The notes under the pieces are model-generated. The model was not told where the DNA came from. It searched no databases and saw only the letters and a program-made list of their open reading frames with translations. Both the position numbers and the translations under genes were made by a program. Below, piece after piece: positions 20,426 through 30,900 of a DNA stretch of 64,000 nt. Position 1 is the stretch's first letter; every line of letters starts with the position of its first letter. The stretch is from Pseudo-nitzschia pungens (lineage: Eukaryota; Bacillariophyta; Bacillariophyceae; Bacillariales; Bacillariaceae), in NCBI GenBank assembly GCA_037355855.1, contig CM074763.1:2976001-3040000 (forward strand), given 5' to 3'.

Positions 20426-21541
20426 ATGGCGATATTGCGATCATCAAAAATGGTGATCCCTATTAAATGGAACAATGATTGCGGAGAAGATATCGACGCG
20501 CAAGTTGCGGCAAGAACATGTCCGGAGGTAGCTACCACTTTAGCAGCAACTAATGAAACGAGACAGACAGAGGCAAGCGAGGTAGCCACGGATTTGGAAC
20601 CGACAACTCCCGGAGCAAGCGAAACGAGGCAGACAGAGGCAAGATGCGCACGGCAGACACGGAGGACACGGGACGAACATATTGAGTCAGATAAACGCAA
20701 ACTTTGTCAGTGGATTTTGACAGCAAGCGCAGGAAATGAAAAGTACTTTTATGGCGGACAGGCCAGGCGTGATGCGCTTCATCAACTATGTGTCGATTTG
20801 ATGGAAACGAATGTAGGCCTTGTCCTACTACACGAAGATTTGGTAGCTAAGAACGGAAAGCGCATTCACATTAAAATAGAGTCAAAGCCGTCTTCGCCCC
20901 TTTCACTACCGATCAGTTTTCCAACGAGTCAAACTGTAGTTCCATGGGCGAAGAGTAAAGCAAAGGAAGCACTTTCTAGATTGTTGAGGGATGAGACTTC
21001 ATGGGTCAACAAAATGATTGCTGACAATCCTACATTTGGTGTCAGGCGCAGCCGAACCACAGTTATTACAATTGAGAAGATTCACGCTTCTTCCGCTCTC
21101 TTCCAACCTTTCCCTTTCCAAAATTTCAAAACCAACTTCCTTAATTTGAAACAAACTATCGATACAGAAAAGACTAATGTCGAATTCGATGAACAGGCAT
21201 TTCAAACAGAAAGATTGAAGTATCCGCAGGAACGCATACTGAAAGTCGGATATGTTCAATGGAATCATCCAGATAATCCCCACCGGAAGTTATTAGAAGA
21301 AGACACTAAGAAAGGTGGAATTTACGATGTTCAAGGCATGAAACCAATGGGTTTGAAGGCGTTGAGACCAGAATACAGTGATCTACCCCCCGACGTTTTT
21401 CGGGACAGAGTTTACAGAACGATTCGAGCTCACAGAGAAGTTCCGTATTGGGTAGACAAAAGAAACAGAGCAATGCGAAAGGACAGGGTAACAGAGGAGG
21501 AATTATCCAAGCTTGACTTGAGTCAAATGAAGATCAGTTAG
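20426..21541 (+). CDS. Uncharacterised element-C protein
   Basis: A 371-residue protein from the ATG at 20426; the frame is open a little further upstream without an ATG. The N-terminal 90 residues are low-complexity with a duplicated S-E-T-R-Q-T-E-A motif. From about residue 100 it appears globular: CQWILTASAGNEKYFYGG, LHQLCVDLMETNVGLVLLHEDL, then a basic central part. A conserved-looking C-terminus follows (VGYVQWNHPDNPHRKLLEED, LRPEYSDLPPDVFRDRVYRT) rich in charged helices. I recognise no domain. In Harbinger elements the second gene usually encodes a Myb/SANT-like DNA-binding partner. This protein is a candidate by position, but I cannot see the tryptophan spacing of a Myb repeat. Confidence 0.55.
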   Translation: MAILRSSKMVIPIKWNNDCGEDIDAQVAARTCPEVATTLAATNETRQTEASEVATDLEPTTPGASETRQTEARCARQTRRTRDEHIESDKRKLCQWILTASAGNEKYFYGGQARRDALHQLCVDLMETNVGLVLLHEDLVAKNGKRIHIKIESKPSSPLSLPISFPTSQTVVPWAKSKAKEALSRLLRDETSWVNKMIADNPTFGVRRSRTTVITIEKIHASSALFQPFPFQNFKTNFLNLKQTIDTEKTNVEFDEQAFQTERLKYPQERILKVGYVQWNHPDNPHRKLLEEDTKKGGIYDVQGMKPMGLKALRPEYSDLPPDVFRDRVYRTIRAHREVPYWVDKRNRAMRKDRVTEEELSKLDLSQMKIS

Positions 21542-21703
21542 TTGAACGTATCTATCTAATGTCACGAACAAGAACAGCAATCTAATGTCACGAACAATTG
21601 GTCTGTTCAATCAATAAACTATGTATTATTAGTTGAGACTTCTGTCACGAACAAGTCTATAAATTATTCTTTTCGTTGGTCCAAACGATGATCGCCATCA
21701 TAT

Positions 21704-22732
21704 CTAGACTTCGAATAAAGGGTGGCCACTTTCGATTTCGTATTGTACCAAGATACAAACGGCTCTAAATGTAGCCGCATGGCGCTGGATGGAATGGCGA
21801 AACGTTGTGCCCATAGAAGTAAAAGACTTTATGCGAGCATTGAAAGTTTCTTGTCGAGATTTAGCTCTTGCTTTGAACTCTTTCACTTCTCCCGAGTCCC
21901 CTTGACGTGTTATTGAGATGGATATTCCATCTTCGCCACAGTAAGCGCTGTCGGCAATAGCTCGCTTGCCCGCTGGAATCATACTTTTCAAACTTGGCTG
22001 TGGGTTAGACTCGTCACCATCGCCGAATCTGAAGATTGAAATATCATGTCGTGATGCAGGGTAAGGACCTCTGATCCACACAAGTCGATCGGACCTGACA
22101 GAAATTGCCAGTTCGTATGCAAGACCCGCCCCATGAAACTTATGTGAATACCACTTGCTGCTTGGATCTGTTCGAACCTCCTGTATCGGGCAGTGGATAC
22201 CGTCGACCGAGACAATGAAAGTGTCCATATCATTGATTTCTCCTTCTTCGAACCATCTGATTTTGAACTGTTGAAGCTGTTCAATCGCCTCTGTGTAGAT
22301 TTTGGTTTTCGTGATAATAACATTCTTGCACATACCCCAGGGTCCTTCTATCTTTGCATAAGTAGGGTATGCTTTGAGCCAATGCAACGTTAAGAATAGA
22401 TGTTTCAAACTGAACTTCTTGATGCGGTTCTCGTCGTCAATTAGAGTTTGCAAATCTCGGATCAAATGCATTACAGTCAGAGGAGTGACACCATAATTTG
22501 CTCTGAATCGCTCGATGTTCCGTTCTTTCCTGACACTGTTTTGACGAACACTGTTGAAATGGACATACTTTAATCCAATAAGTAAAACATCATCTTCACT
22601 GGGTGCAATGACCGGCTGGTTTTTTCTTCGATTTCTTGGAATTGCCCTGCCAGATGACTTTGAAGTTGCTTCATTGGTATTTTCGGGGCTTGCACTTGTA
22701 GCCTCTCCCGGTTGTTTACATAATATTACCAT
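21704..22732 (-). CDS. PIF/Harbinger-type transposase (DDE_Tnp_4)
   Basis: A 342-residue protein from the ATG at 22732, the length expected for a Harbinger transposase. After a basic N-terminus and a helical region (residues about 65-150, where the family carries its DNA-binding part) comes the DDE_Tnp_4 catalytic core. It shows VSVDGIHCPI with the first catalytic Asp, YPASRHDISIFR with the characteristic S-x-H-D motif, AIADSAYCG with the second Asp, and QETFNARIKSF with the terminal Glu context. The frame is intact and all motifs are present, so it could be active. It is convergent with the gene at 20426-21541. It is the natural candidate for mobilising element C and the 850-bp derivative. 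Confidence 0.88.
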   Translation of the reverse strand: MVILCKQPGEATSASPENTNEATSKSSGRAIPRNRRKNQPVIAPSEDDVLLIGLKYVHFNSVRQNSVRKERNIERFRANYGVTPLTVMHLIRDLQTLIDDENRIKKFSLKHLFLTLHWLKAYPTYAKIEGPWGMCKNVIITKTKIYTEAIEQLQQFKIRWFEEGEINDMDTFIVSVDGIHCPIQEVRTDPSSKWYSHKFHGAGLAYELAISVRSDRLVWIRGPYPASRHDISIFRFGDGDESNPQPSLKSMIPAGKRAIADSAYCGEDGISISITRQGDSGEVKEFKARAKSRQETFNARIKSFTSMGTTFRHSIQRHAATFRAVCILVQYEIESGHPLFEV

Positions 22733-23323
22733 TGCTTCAATTTTTTTTATGACAAAATTACTTGTACGTACTGCTCTGCGTTCGCGAACGTTGGGGTGCT
22801 TGTACGTCTTGGTTCTGTACGATGTACGATACTCGTACCGTAAGGTTACTCTCCGCGTTCAAATAAAAATTTCGTGTTCATCGGGAGACTCCGTTCGGGA
22901 TAGGGCTTTATTAAAAAAGGAAGAACCGCGTACGCTACCGGTACGTATGATGAACTTGCGCTTCGAAACTTCCTGGTAACCTTACCGGTACGTACGCTTA
23001 ATACCGAATATCCCTTTCTGCTGTTAAAATCTAAATCTAAAAATTACTGTAACAAGTTACCGTTACCTTACCGTAACTTACGGTACCGTACTCGTAAGGT
23101 TAATTCAAATTAATCCTCATTGTCATAATCTGTGTTCACATACTTTTTCGTGGGTCTGCAATGATAACGAACACTATGGTTGCTGATTTTGAAGTCGTTT
23201 GAATTAAATTGGCGATGTAACAAAAAGTTGGAGTTCTGAACCAGTTATTGAAGGATGTGCACCTTTGCAAGTTCGATCGCGATTTGATGGTTTGCACGAG
23301 CGTAGTGATCTCATAAAAAATTG
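22733..23323. other. Divergent promoter region in element C
   Basis: The 590-bp gap between the minus-strand transposase and the plus-strand gene at 23324. It contains a GTTCGCGAAC palindrome near 22792 and dense TTACCGTTACCTTACCG-like motifs (about 22975-23100). No gene is seen. Confidence 0.45.
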
Positions 23324-24427
23324 ATGAACAAGCCCGAAAGCACAGCTGCTACCATTGCTTTGTTCAGGCTGATCGCGAACGACAGAGTCGATCTTTGTAA
23401 CTTGAGTCCACATTTAGATCTCAACACAGATCTGTTTGGAACCCGCGGCAGTAAGACTCGGGAGTACTGGCGTAACTCAATCAAGAATTGGAAGCGCAGG
23501 AAAAAATTACCACCATCCTATTTTGTTTCTGACATCGATAAAGAATTGGTCAACAAGGTTCAAGAAAGACTTTTAAGTTTTCAACCCTCTTCACGAACAT
23601 CCTCACGAACATCCTCACGAACATCCTCACAAAAAGCTCCAAGCATTGTTCGCACGCCTATCAAGCCACCGAGAAACGATTCAACCATGTTCCGAAAGCA
23701 GCTGCGCCTAACAAGACCAGACTGCGAAACCTTCCTGAACACCGAAAAGCCTATTGGAAATATTCAAGGATGTGTTGCGCTTGTGACGATGTTGGCTGAG
23801 GAAACTTTTCCTCATCGATCCTCCAAAGGGAATAACCCGAAGAGCAAGAAACTTACTCTGTACTTTCCGGTTTGGGATCCCAATGACATTGTGGAAAAAC
23901 TATACGCGGCGCAACTTACCGAAGATGGCGATGGTGTTGTCGTGAAGTTGCCTGCAACATCCACCTTCATGCATTCAAAGGAAGAAGCAATTCACAGGGA
24001 TCCGTATGCATCCACCAGCACCACTGAGATGGACACCGCCACCACCGCCACCACCTCCACCGGAAAGGAGTTTGTGCCTCTTTGCGAAAACACTTTCATG
24101 TTCTACAAGAGCAAGGTTGTCACACCTATACAAAAGAAAGAGGTAAAGAATGAAATAATCGTTCTTTACAAATTCAAAGACATGGTGGGCTCGAACGACC
24201 TCTTCAACAAGGACGCCGATGGAAATCATCCTACTAATCCTTACGACCTCGAACTACGTCATTCCATTTGGGTTGATCAAGTGGGGTCGTCAAAGCAAGC
24301 AAACGTGTGTGCTACTGTCTACTTTGAAATTGCCCTTGAATCCGAAAACAACATCCGAAACCTCAAATACGATAACGACGCGATGTCGGTGGATGCCTTG
24401 TTTAAAAATTTGCATTTTGGCAAGTAG
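23324..24427 (+). CDS. Uncharacterised element-C protein
   Basis: A 367-residue protein from the ATG at 23324. The N-terminal part contains basic WRNSIKNWKRRKK, possibly DNA-binding. A short tandem of SSRTSSRT residues (about 88-100, encoded by repeated CACGAACATCCT) and a globular remainder follow (LTLYFPVWDPNDIVEKLYAAQL, IIVLYKFKDMVGSNDLFN, ANVCATVYFEIALES). I do not recognise a family. The beta-rich C-terminal half resembles a structural fold more than an enzyme. It lies downstream of the divergent region and just before another small gene in the same direction. Confidence 0.55.
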   Translation: MNKPESTAATIALFRLIANDRVDLCNLSPHLDLNTDLFGTRGSKTREYWRNSIKNWKRRKKLPPSYFVSDIDKELVNKVQERLLSFQPSSRTSSRTSSRTSSQKAPSIVRTPIKPPRNDSTMFRKQLRLTRPDCETFLNTEKPIGNIQGCVALVTMLAEETFPHRSSKGNNPKSKKLTLYFPVWDPNDIVEKLYAAQLTEDGDGVVVKLPATSTFMHSKEEAIHRDPYASTSTTEMDTATTATTSTGKEFVPLCENTFMFYKSKVVTPIQKKEVKNEIIVLYKFKDMVGSNDLFNKDADGNHPTNPYDLELRHSIWVDQVGSSKQANVCATVYFEIALESENNIRNLKYDNDAMSVDALFKNLHFGK

Positions 24428-24527
24428 AAACTGTTGTGTGTCGGTGTGTTGGTATGAACTAGAATAGTGTTAACGTAACTCTAACTTCAAAATATTATTT
24501 TTCGTTGCCTTCGCATTCTTTTTTCAA

Positions 24528-25171
24528 AACCGGTAGAAGACCCGCCAGGATTCGGACCCTTCGACGATGGTGCAACTGAACTTGTCAGGAAGCCTGATGA
24601 ACCCGTCGGGAACCTCGTTGACGAACAAGCCGGTCAGTCCCTCATCGACGAACAAGTCGCAAAAGCTCGTCGGATGAAGAAAATATTCACTATTCTCGAA
24701 AATTCTGAGAACAGAGGAGAAGAAAATCCGAAGCGTAGAAGTAATGATAGAATTCACAGTGATGCTCAGGAAAAAGGTATGAAAGCAGCAGAATCATCCC
24801 GTCAGAAAAAGAAAGATGAAAAAATCAGACAATTACGAAAAAATGGAGACCAACTAAATTTTTATCAACGGCAACAGGAAGCTGCAACAAAGGGTCAGGA
24901 GTACTACATCGAATGGTTGGCCTCCAACCCTCCCCCCGAATGACTACATGTGGTCCCCGACTGTGATTCAGTCAATTCTTTCGATACATCTTTGAAATCA
25001 TCCGATCTTGACCCCATTGGCACCTTTTACGAGGCCGGGGCAATACTTTTGGAGCTCCGCGACTACATGAGCACCAGGGCTAGCTCGACAGAAAAAGACG
25101 GCGATGGTTTTGAGATAGAATTAGATTTTGATCTTGACAACATGTCACTAGATCTTGACGACATGTCATGA
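24528..25171 (+). CDS. Small element-C gene with an in-frame UGA followed by CUA
   Basis: One frame is open from about 24528 to a TGA at 24941-24943. The first ATG is at 24674 and gives 89 residues, with a basic, helical body (SSRQKKKDEKIRQLRKNGDQ). Immediately after the TGA the same frame stays open for 76 more codons to a TGA at 25169, giving an acidic C-terminus (EIELDFDLDNMSLDLDDMS). The codon context is TGA CTA, the hexanucleotide known for efficient stop-codon readthrough in several eukaryotes. Acceptors near 24527-24545 could instead join the upstream part to the gene ending at 24427. Function is unknown. Confidence 0.45.
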
Positions 25172-25196
25172 AGTGTAAACTTATTAGATAACTGTA

Positions 25197-25838
25197 TCAA
25201 TTATTGCCAAAGAAATTACCGGAGACTTGAACTGGTTCGCGAACGCCTTCTTTGGGAGTCTGAACTGGTTCGCGAACTTCTTTGGGAGTCTGAACTGGTT
25301 CGCGAACGACTTCTTTGGGAGTCTGAACTGGTTCGGGAACGCCATCAGAGTTTGTTGGGGAAGGCTTGACCCAAAAGTGGACTCGCCCTGCCTCATCGGC
25401 GTAGCGGGCTTCAAATTTATTATCGGTAGGTGCGTCGAAGCCGTCCTCGTCGAAGTCGTCTTCGTCGTAGTCGTCTTCAGGATAACGATATCGCTTAATT
25501 CCAGCTTTAATTTTCGCACATGAGAAAGCATCATCAGCAACAAACTTGTAGGCATCCTCAAGAGACAAGAACGACTCAATAACTGTTGCTGGAAACTTGT
25601 GGTGAAGTTCAATGTAAATATTGGAATCCAACAACTCGATTTCATGCACCATGTTCCAGGGTGCCCTGAGAGTGATTTGACCTCTGTTTTCGTTCAAAGA
25701 GGTAATGGTGGCACCCTTGAGCAAAGTTGCATAGTCGCACTCTTCCGCGTTGCGAAGGACATTGACCATAGCAATAGTTGCAGGTCCTTTCATGCGGGTG
25801 ATTACAATGTAACGGCGGATGAATGTTGAGGTAGGCAT
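25197..25838 (-). CDS. Uncharacterised element-C protein with VREPVQTPKE repeats
   Basis: A 213-residue protein from the ATG at 25838. The N-terminal 120 residues look globular (ATIAMVNVLRNAEECDYATLL, NMVHEIELLDSNIYIELHHKFPATVIESFLS). An acidic stretch DDYDEDDFDEDGFD and four tandem copies of a 9-10 residue REPVQTPKE motif follow. The repeat is encoded by DNA containing the palindrome GTTCGCGAAC, which also recurs in non-coding parts of the element. No family was recognised. Confidence 0.55.
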   Translation of the reverse strand: MPTSTFIRRYIVITRMKGPATIAMVNVLRNAEECDYATLLKGATITSLNENRGQITLRAPWNMVHEIELLDSNIYIELHHKFPATVIESFLSLEDAYKFVADDAFSCAKIKAGIKRYRYPEDDYDEDDFDEDGFDAPTDNKFEARYADEAGRVHFWVKPSPTNSDGVPEPVQTPKEVVREPVQTPKEVREPVQTPKEGVREPVQVSGNFFGNN

Positions 25839-26104
25839 TGTTATCGATTCAACAGAAAATTATGGCATGATGTAACAACTAAGATCTAACATGACATCGC
25901 GTAAGTATCACGCTTGTCAATGTATTTTTGCCGGACCGAATTTTTTTGAATTTCAAATGTTTCATAGGACCGACTAATAAAAAAAGACGTTTCTTGTTAA
26001 TGTGATTCGCCTAATAATTTTCTTTAATGGGTGGCATACTTCGTTATGACTTCTTACCCCAAAGGGATCTCGTGGATGCTATACTTCGTTTCATTTTTTA
26101 TACG

Positions 26105-26380
26105 AGTTATTTTTCGTACCCCCAGAGGGATTAGAGCTTTTGAGTCTCATGGATGTTCGCGAACGAAGGCTTCGTTCACGAACGCAGAAAGGCAATCGAT
26201 TCTTATGAGACGTCTTGGATGTTCGCGAACGAGTTTCATAACGATATTTTTCGTACCCCCAGAGGGATTAGAGCTTTGAGTCTCATGGATGTTCGCGAAC
26301 GAAGGCTTCGTTCACGAACGCAGAAAGGCAATCGATTCTTTTGATGAGATGTCTTGGATGTTCGCGAACGAGTTTCACGT
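26105..26380. repeat. Tandem duplication rich in GTTCGCGAAC palindromes
   Basis: A unit of about 135 bp (TTTTTCGTACCCCCAGAGGG, ATGGATGTTCGCGAACGAAG, CTTCGTTCACGAACGCAG, AAAGGCAATCGATTCTT) is present twice, at about 26110-26245 and 26248-26380. Each unit holds two GTTCGCGAAC palindromes and a larger hairpin-forming CGAACGAAGGCTTCGTTC. No gene is seen between 25839 and 26380. Confidence 0.8.
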
Positions 26381-27172
26381 TCAGTCTTCTTCCATTCGCA
26401 AACGATGGGGGTTGAGAAAGACATCGTTCAGGAACAGAAAGCTTGCAAGCTGTGCCATGGACTTTGCTTCAAGGGAGAACTCCTCAGGAGTCATATGTTT
26501 CGCAATGAGAGGGATTGACTCGTACTTTCCTTCCCCATGTTCCAATGGGTCCCAACCATTGCTACCAGAACCTTTGCCATTGTAGTATTTGTAAGACCAA
26601 AATTTGTAACAAATGATCATGGAGATACGGCCTAGCTTTGCAAATTGAAGTAGGGACTCTGGTGCCGTAGCGAGGTCGGGTCTCATCGCACTGGGATTGC
26701 GGAGAGAGATCACTTCTACTCCGCGTTGACAACCCGCATGAAAGTCTGCATACACAGAGTTTGCATCATCGTCGTCATCATTCGAATGACGTTGTTTGCG
26801 CCACAGGGAATTGTCACTAATGAGGCAATAGGAAGTCTTGGGAAAATGCATAGGCTGAGGCTTGGGAATAGTAGGCAGTTCAAGTTCATATCTGGCTTGT
26901 GTTGTGTGCTGTTCGTCTTCGAGAATGTGCTGTTCGTCTTCGAGTTCTCGAAAGCGTTGCAGTAGGTCTTCGAATTCGATGTCATCGTCTACAGGACGGT
27001 ACGGAGCGTCGTAGAAAAGCGGCATGTTGACAAAAACCCAATCGAACTCCATGTTGAAAATGTCTAACAATAAGTTGAGGGACAAAATGATTACGAACGT
27101 CTGAGAGATGTCTAACAACTTCACGATGGAGACAATCACAAACAATGCGAGGGTTTTCTCAGGCGAAAGCAT
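26381..27172 (-). CDS. Uncharacterised element-C protein, possible membrane anchor
   Basis: A 263-residue protein from the ATG at 27172. Residues 8-40 are very hydrophobic (LALFVIVSIVKLLDISQTF then VIILSLNLLLDIF) and would form one or two membrane helices. If translation starts instead at the internal ATG near 27052 (MEFDWVFVNMPLFYDAPYRP), this anchor is lost. The middle has a duplicated ELEDEQH-ILEDEQH acidic segment. The C-terminal half (AGCQRGVEVISLRNPSAMRP, ISMIICYKFWSYKYYNGKG, HMTPEEFSLEAKSMAQLASF) looks globular. I recognise no family. Confidence 0.5.
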   Translation of the reverse strand: MLSPEKTLALFVIVSIVKLLDISQTFVIILSLNLLLDIFNMEFDWVFVNMPLFYDAPYRPVDDDIEFEDLLQRFRELEDEQHILEDEQHTTQARYELELPTIPKPQPMHFPKTSYCLISDNSLWRKQRHSNDDDDDANSVYADFHAGCQRGVEVISLRNPSAMRPDLATAPESLLQFAKLGRISMIICYKFWSYKYYNGKGSGSNGWDPLEHGEGKYESIPLIAKHMTPEEFSLEAKSMAQLASFLFLNDVFLNPHRLRMEED

Positions 27173-27916
27173 TTTGCATCAGACAGTCTTGGCGAATTAT
27201 GTGATAAAAAGTATAGGGAGCAGAATCATTATCGATGATTCTTAGCGATTTTCCCGGACGGCATCATCTTCGCGGTCTCTTTGACTGTTGCAGTAACGTG
27301 TAGTGTTTTGTTCAGTTTCCTCAGCTCTCGCCATCTTTGATCTTTGGCAATATGTTGGTAATACGCATGAATCATTGACGACGGAAGGTGAAGAGACACG
27401 AGTAGGAGTAAGGTTACACGGGTGCCCGGCTACGTTCTTAGTCACATTAATCGCCAAAACCTGTTCGTAGAATGTTCGTTAACTATTACGAGGTAAGACC
27501 CATTTGGGGGAACATGCGAAGAATTTACAACCGGTACTAGACGACGAACAGATCGCCAACACTTCGGTGAAACTTACACGACTTACCGTAAAAACCTTAC
27601 GATATGGTAATGGTAACTCGCAAGCCTTACTTGTCCTCGTATTTGTGAAGTTACTGTACGGTACGTTCGCGAACAGCTCATAATAATCTCCCACAACCAG
27701 ACTATTGCCAATGAAACCATGAAACAACGTGCCCGTTGTCAACGTGCCCGTTGTCCGTTTAGACCTGATATGTTGCGACGCAGATCACGGCGAGTGACGG
27801 AGATCACGTGTGGATGATGATGGTTCGCGAACAAGTGATGGTTCGCGAACAAGTGATGGAAATGATTTCACATTGCTTAGTCGAAGCATTTCTGTACCAA
27901 AAAAGGCTGATAATCC
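27173..27916. other. Divergent promoter region upstream of the Ulp1 gene
   Basis: No credible gene is present. GTTCGCGAAC palindromes occur near 27665, 27823 and 27841, the last two as a direct GATGGTTCGCGAACAAGT repeat about 75-90 bp before the Ulp1 ATG. They are candidate regulatory or transposase-binding sites. Confidence 0.45.
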
Positions 27917-30900
27917 ATGACGATGCCCATCAATAACGTCGATGACGACGAGCACTGCGAGGAGAGAATTGAGTTGGACACTCTTCGGGGCTGGTTCCGT
28001 CAAGCCGAACCAGAAGATGACTACAAACAGGAAGATCAGGAAGATCAAAGCTTCTTAGCCAACAAAGAGCGTGATGATGAAGTTTTGGTCAAATTTCCAT
28101 TTGAAGCAACTGAGGCTGCATTAGAAGATGCATCAGTGAATTTAAGTGAACTTTCCTGGAGAGACCCTGAACCCACAAATGAACCAAACACACAAACGCC
28201 TATTGAAATTCTTGTGAGCGATTACCGGAGACTTAATGATGGAAATCATCTAAATGATTCATTATTGAACCTGTGGATGCATTGGATTTCACGCTACAGC
28301 AGTGACGTTTATATCTTCCCGACATGGTTCTACACATATTTGAATAGTGAAGGGGTTGAGAAAGTCAAATCCTGGGTACACTTCAACATTTTCGACAAGA
28401 AGCTTCTTTTTTTCCCAACCAACGTTGACAACTTGCACTGGAATCTATCTGTCGTTGTAAACCCCGGGGCGATAAACGACGATGCCAACAGCACCTATTT
28501 GTTGATTTTTGACTCATTGGGTTGCGAAGAGGATTACAAGAAAGGTGTTCGCAAAAATCTTGTTAATTGGCTAAACGATAGATGGAATGATGAGACTGGG
28601 CCATTCAGCGAAGTCAAAATCTACGAAGCAAAAGTTCATCGGCAGACCAATTCCTTCGACTGCGGTGTCTGTGTCTGTCGCTATGCCCTCAGTATGCTTC
28701 AACTGAAGCACTCCACAGAACTTGAAGCGGTTCAGCTTTGCATCGCAAGCGAAGACATATTTGACTTTGATGTTGCCGAAATGAAACGGTTTCGCCGCGA
28801 TTTGAAAACCTTTATTCGGAGGCTCAGTTCGCTTTACGAACAGACAGACTGCGCTCTCAAACAGCACGTACAAAACGAGGCAGCAAAAAATGCGGAAAGT
28901 GACGAAACCAAGGAAGCTGCGGAAAGTGACGAAACCAAGGAAGCTGCGGAAAGTGACGAAACCAAGGAAGCTGCGGAAAGTGACGAAACCAAGGAAGCTG
29001 CGGAAAGTGAAGAAACCAAGGAAGCTGCGGAAAGTGAAGAAACCAAGGAAGCTGCGGAAAGTGAAGAAACCAAGGAAGCTGCTCAAATAGCGCAAAATAA
29101 AGAAACCAAGGAAGCGGCTGGAACAGCTCCCACCGACAACATGGAAAGTGAAGAGACGAACAAGGATATGAATGCAAAAATTGGAGGAATCAAGAAGGAG
29201 GAAGATGAAGAACCTTTCATCGGAAAGACTATCGAGGATTCACACGTCTCCAATCCATTCTTTAGCAAGCAGACGTACGCAACATCGGTCCAAGCAGATG
29301 AATTGTTTTCCTTTCATAAGTTAGATGAGGATGCTGTACTATTTCATGACGAACAGCCATTTTCGCCAATATTGAGTCGTTGGGATTGGACACCAGTCGT
29401 TCATCCAACTATCAAGCACGTCAATGCAATGAGAGACGACCCCGAAGCTAAGTTTCGATTCTGCGAAGATCGGATGTTTCGGGAATACGAATATGAACAC
29501 ATTGATAGATCGATTGAGATTCATGACGTGGATGAAAATATATCATTTCATCCACGTCTGACAGGGCCCTATCGACGATCAGTGTTTTTTGACAATGAAG
29601 TTCAACTTGTTGAGAACGAAAAGGAAGGACGCCCAGATCCCCAAATTGAAGAAGAGGAAGAGGACGTGCGCCCAGATCCCCCCACATGGAATGACTATAA
29701 TGCCGAGCTTGAGGTTTTCACTAGGGATAGACCTCCTTATATCATACGGGCAGACGAACAGGTATGTAGGTCTCCTTATGTCGTACGAACACGACGAACA
29801 GACGAACGGGAGTGGAGATCTCCCTGCAGAAGAACAGGACGAGCAGAAGAACAGGACGAACAGGACGAACAGGACGAACAGGAGAACTTGCCGTCACGAT
29901 TGGCCCCACGAGATCTCCAGAAATCATTTTGCGATAGTTCAAAGGAACTGGTCCTGTATTATCAAAATCTTCTAGGGGTGGAGACGACAGAAAGAGAAGC
30001 AGATCATGGAAGCCATGAATCAGGCACAGCAATTGGAAGTCCATATCATGCTCTAATGTCAAAGACAAGAGGCAACAACAGGGTTTTTTCGCACGCCTTG
30101 AATCAGAAATCCTGGCCATGGGAGAAGAAACAGTTAAGGGTAATGGCACAGTCGCCTGGAAAGCAATCAGCACGGCGGCCGCCGCCGCCGATACTGAAAA
30201 GAACGAGACAAAAAATTCCCGTTGACGAAAAGGCTCTTGCGGATCTGGTCATCCACGACGAACGAAAGCCAAACTCTATCCAAGAAACGTCCGAAGCAAA
30301 CTCGATTCAGGAAGCGTCCAAACCAAAATCTATTATGCTCAGTTCTCACAACTTTCATTCATTTGCCAGGACTTTACGGAAGTCTCGGGCAAAGAAGACA
30401 ACGTTCCACAACCGCACAGTAATGTATTTGGTTGAAAACCTGACGAACAAGAGAGAAGCGAACACGGTTAATTTTTTACCTAGGAAAAGAGAACTACACT
30501 GGAAATCCATAATAGGAAATACGAAAGAAGCCAGAGGTATCCTTGCAGAAATAGACGACGCCGTAGAACGAAATCACCACAAAATCATCAAAAGGATTAA
30601 GAAAGACACATGCAAAAACTGCGTTGTAAATCCGTCGTATTCGCAAATAGTACTCCAAGCATTTGCACCGGACACATCAGATGACGAAACTGACATGGAC
30701 GCATGTTCAAAAAAAGGCGGCAACTTGGTGGGATCTAAGAGAAAGCAACCATTAGCTGCTACGGCGTCATCGATGGTCAGTACTAAGAAAGCTCGAAATA
30801 CAGCACCTGCCATGGCGTCAGCGCAAAAGAATGCGGAAACTGGACATTCAGCAACGAACATCACAGCTGCCGAGGCGTCATCGAAAAAGAGTAAAGAAAC

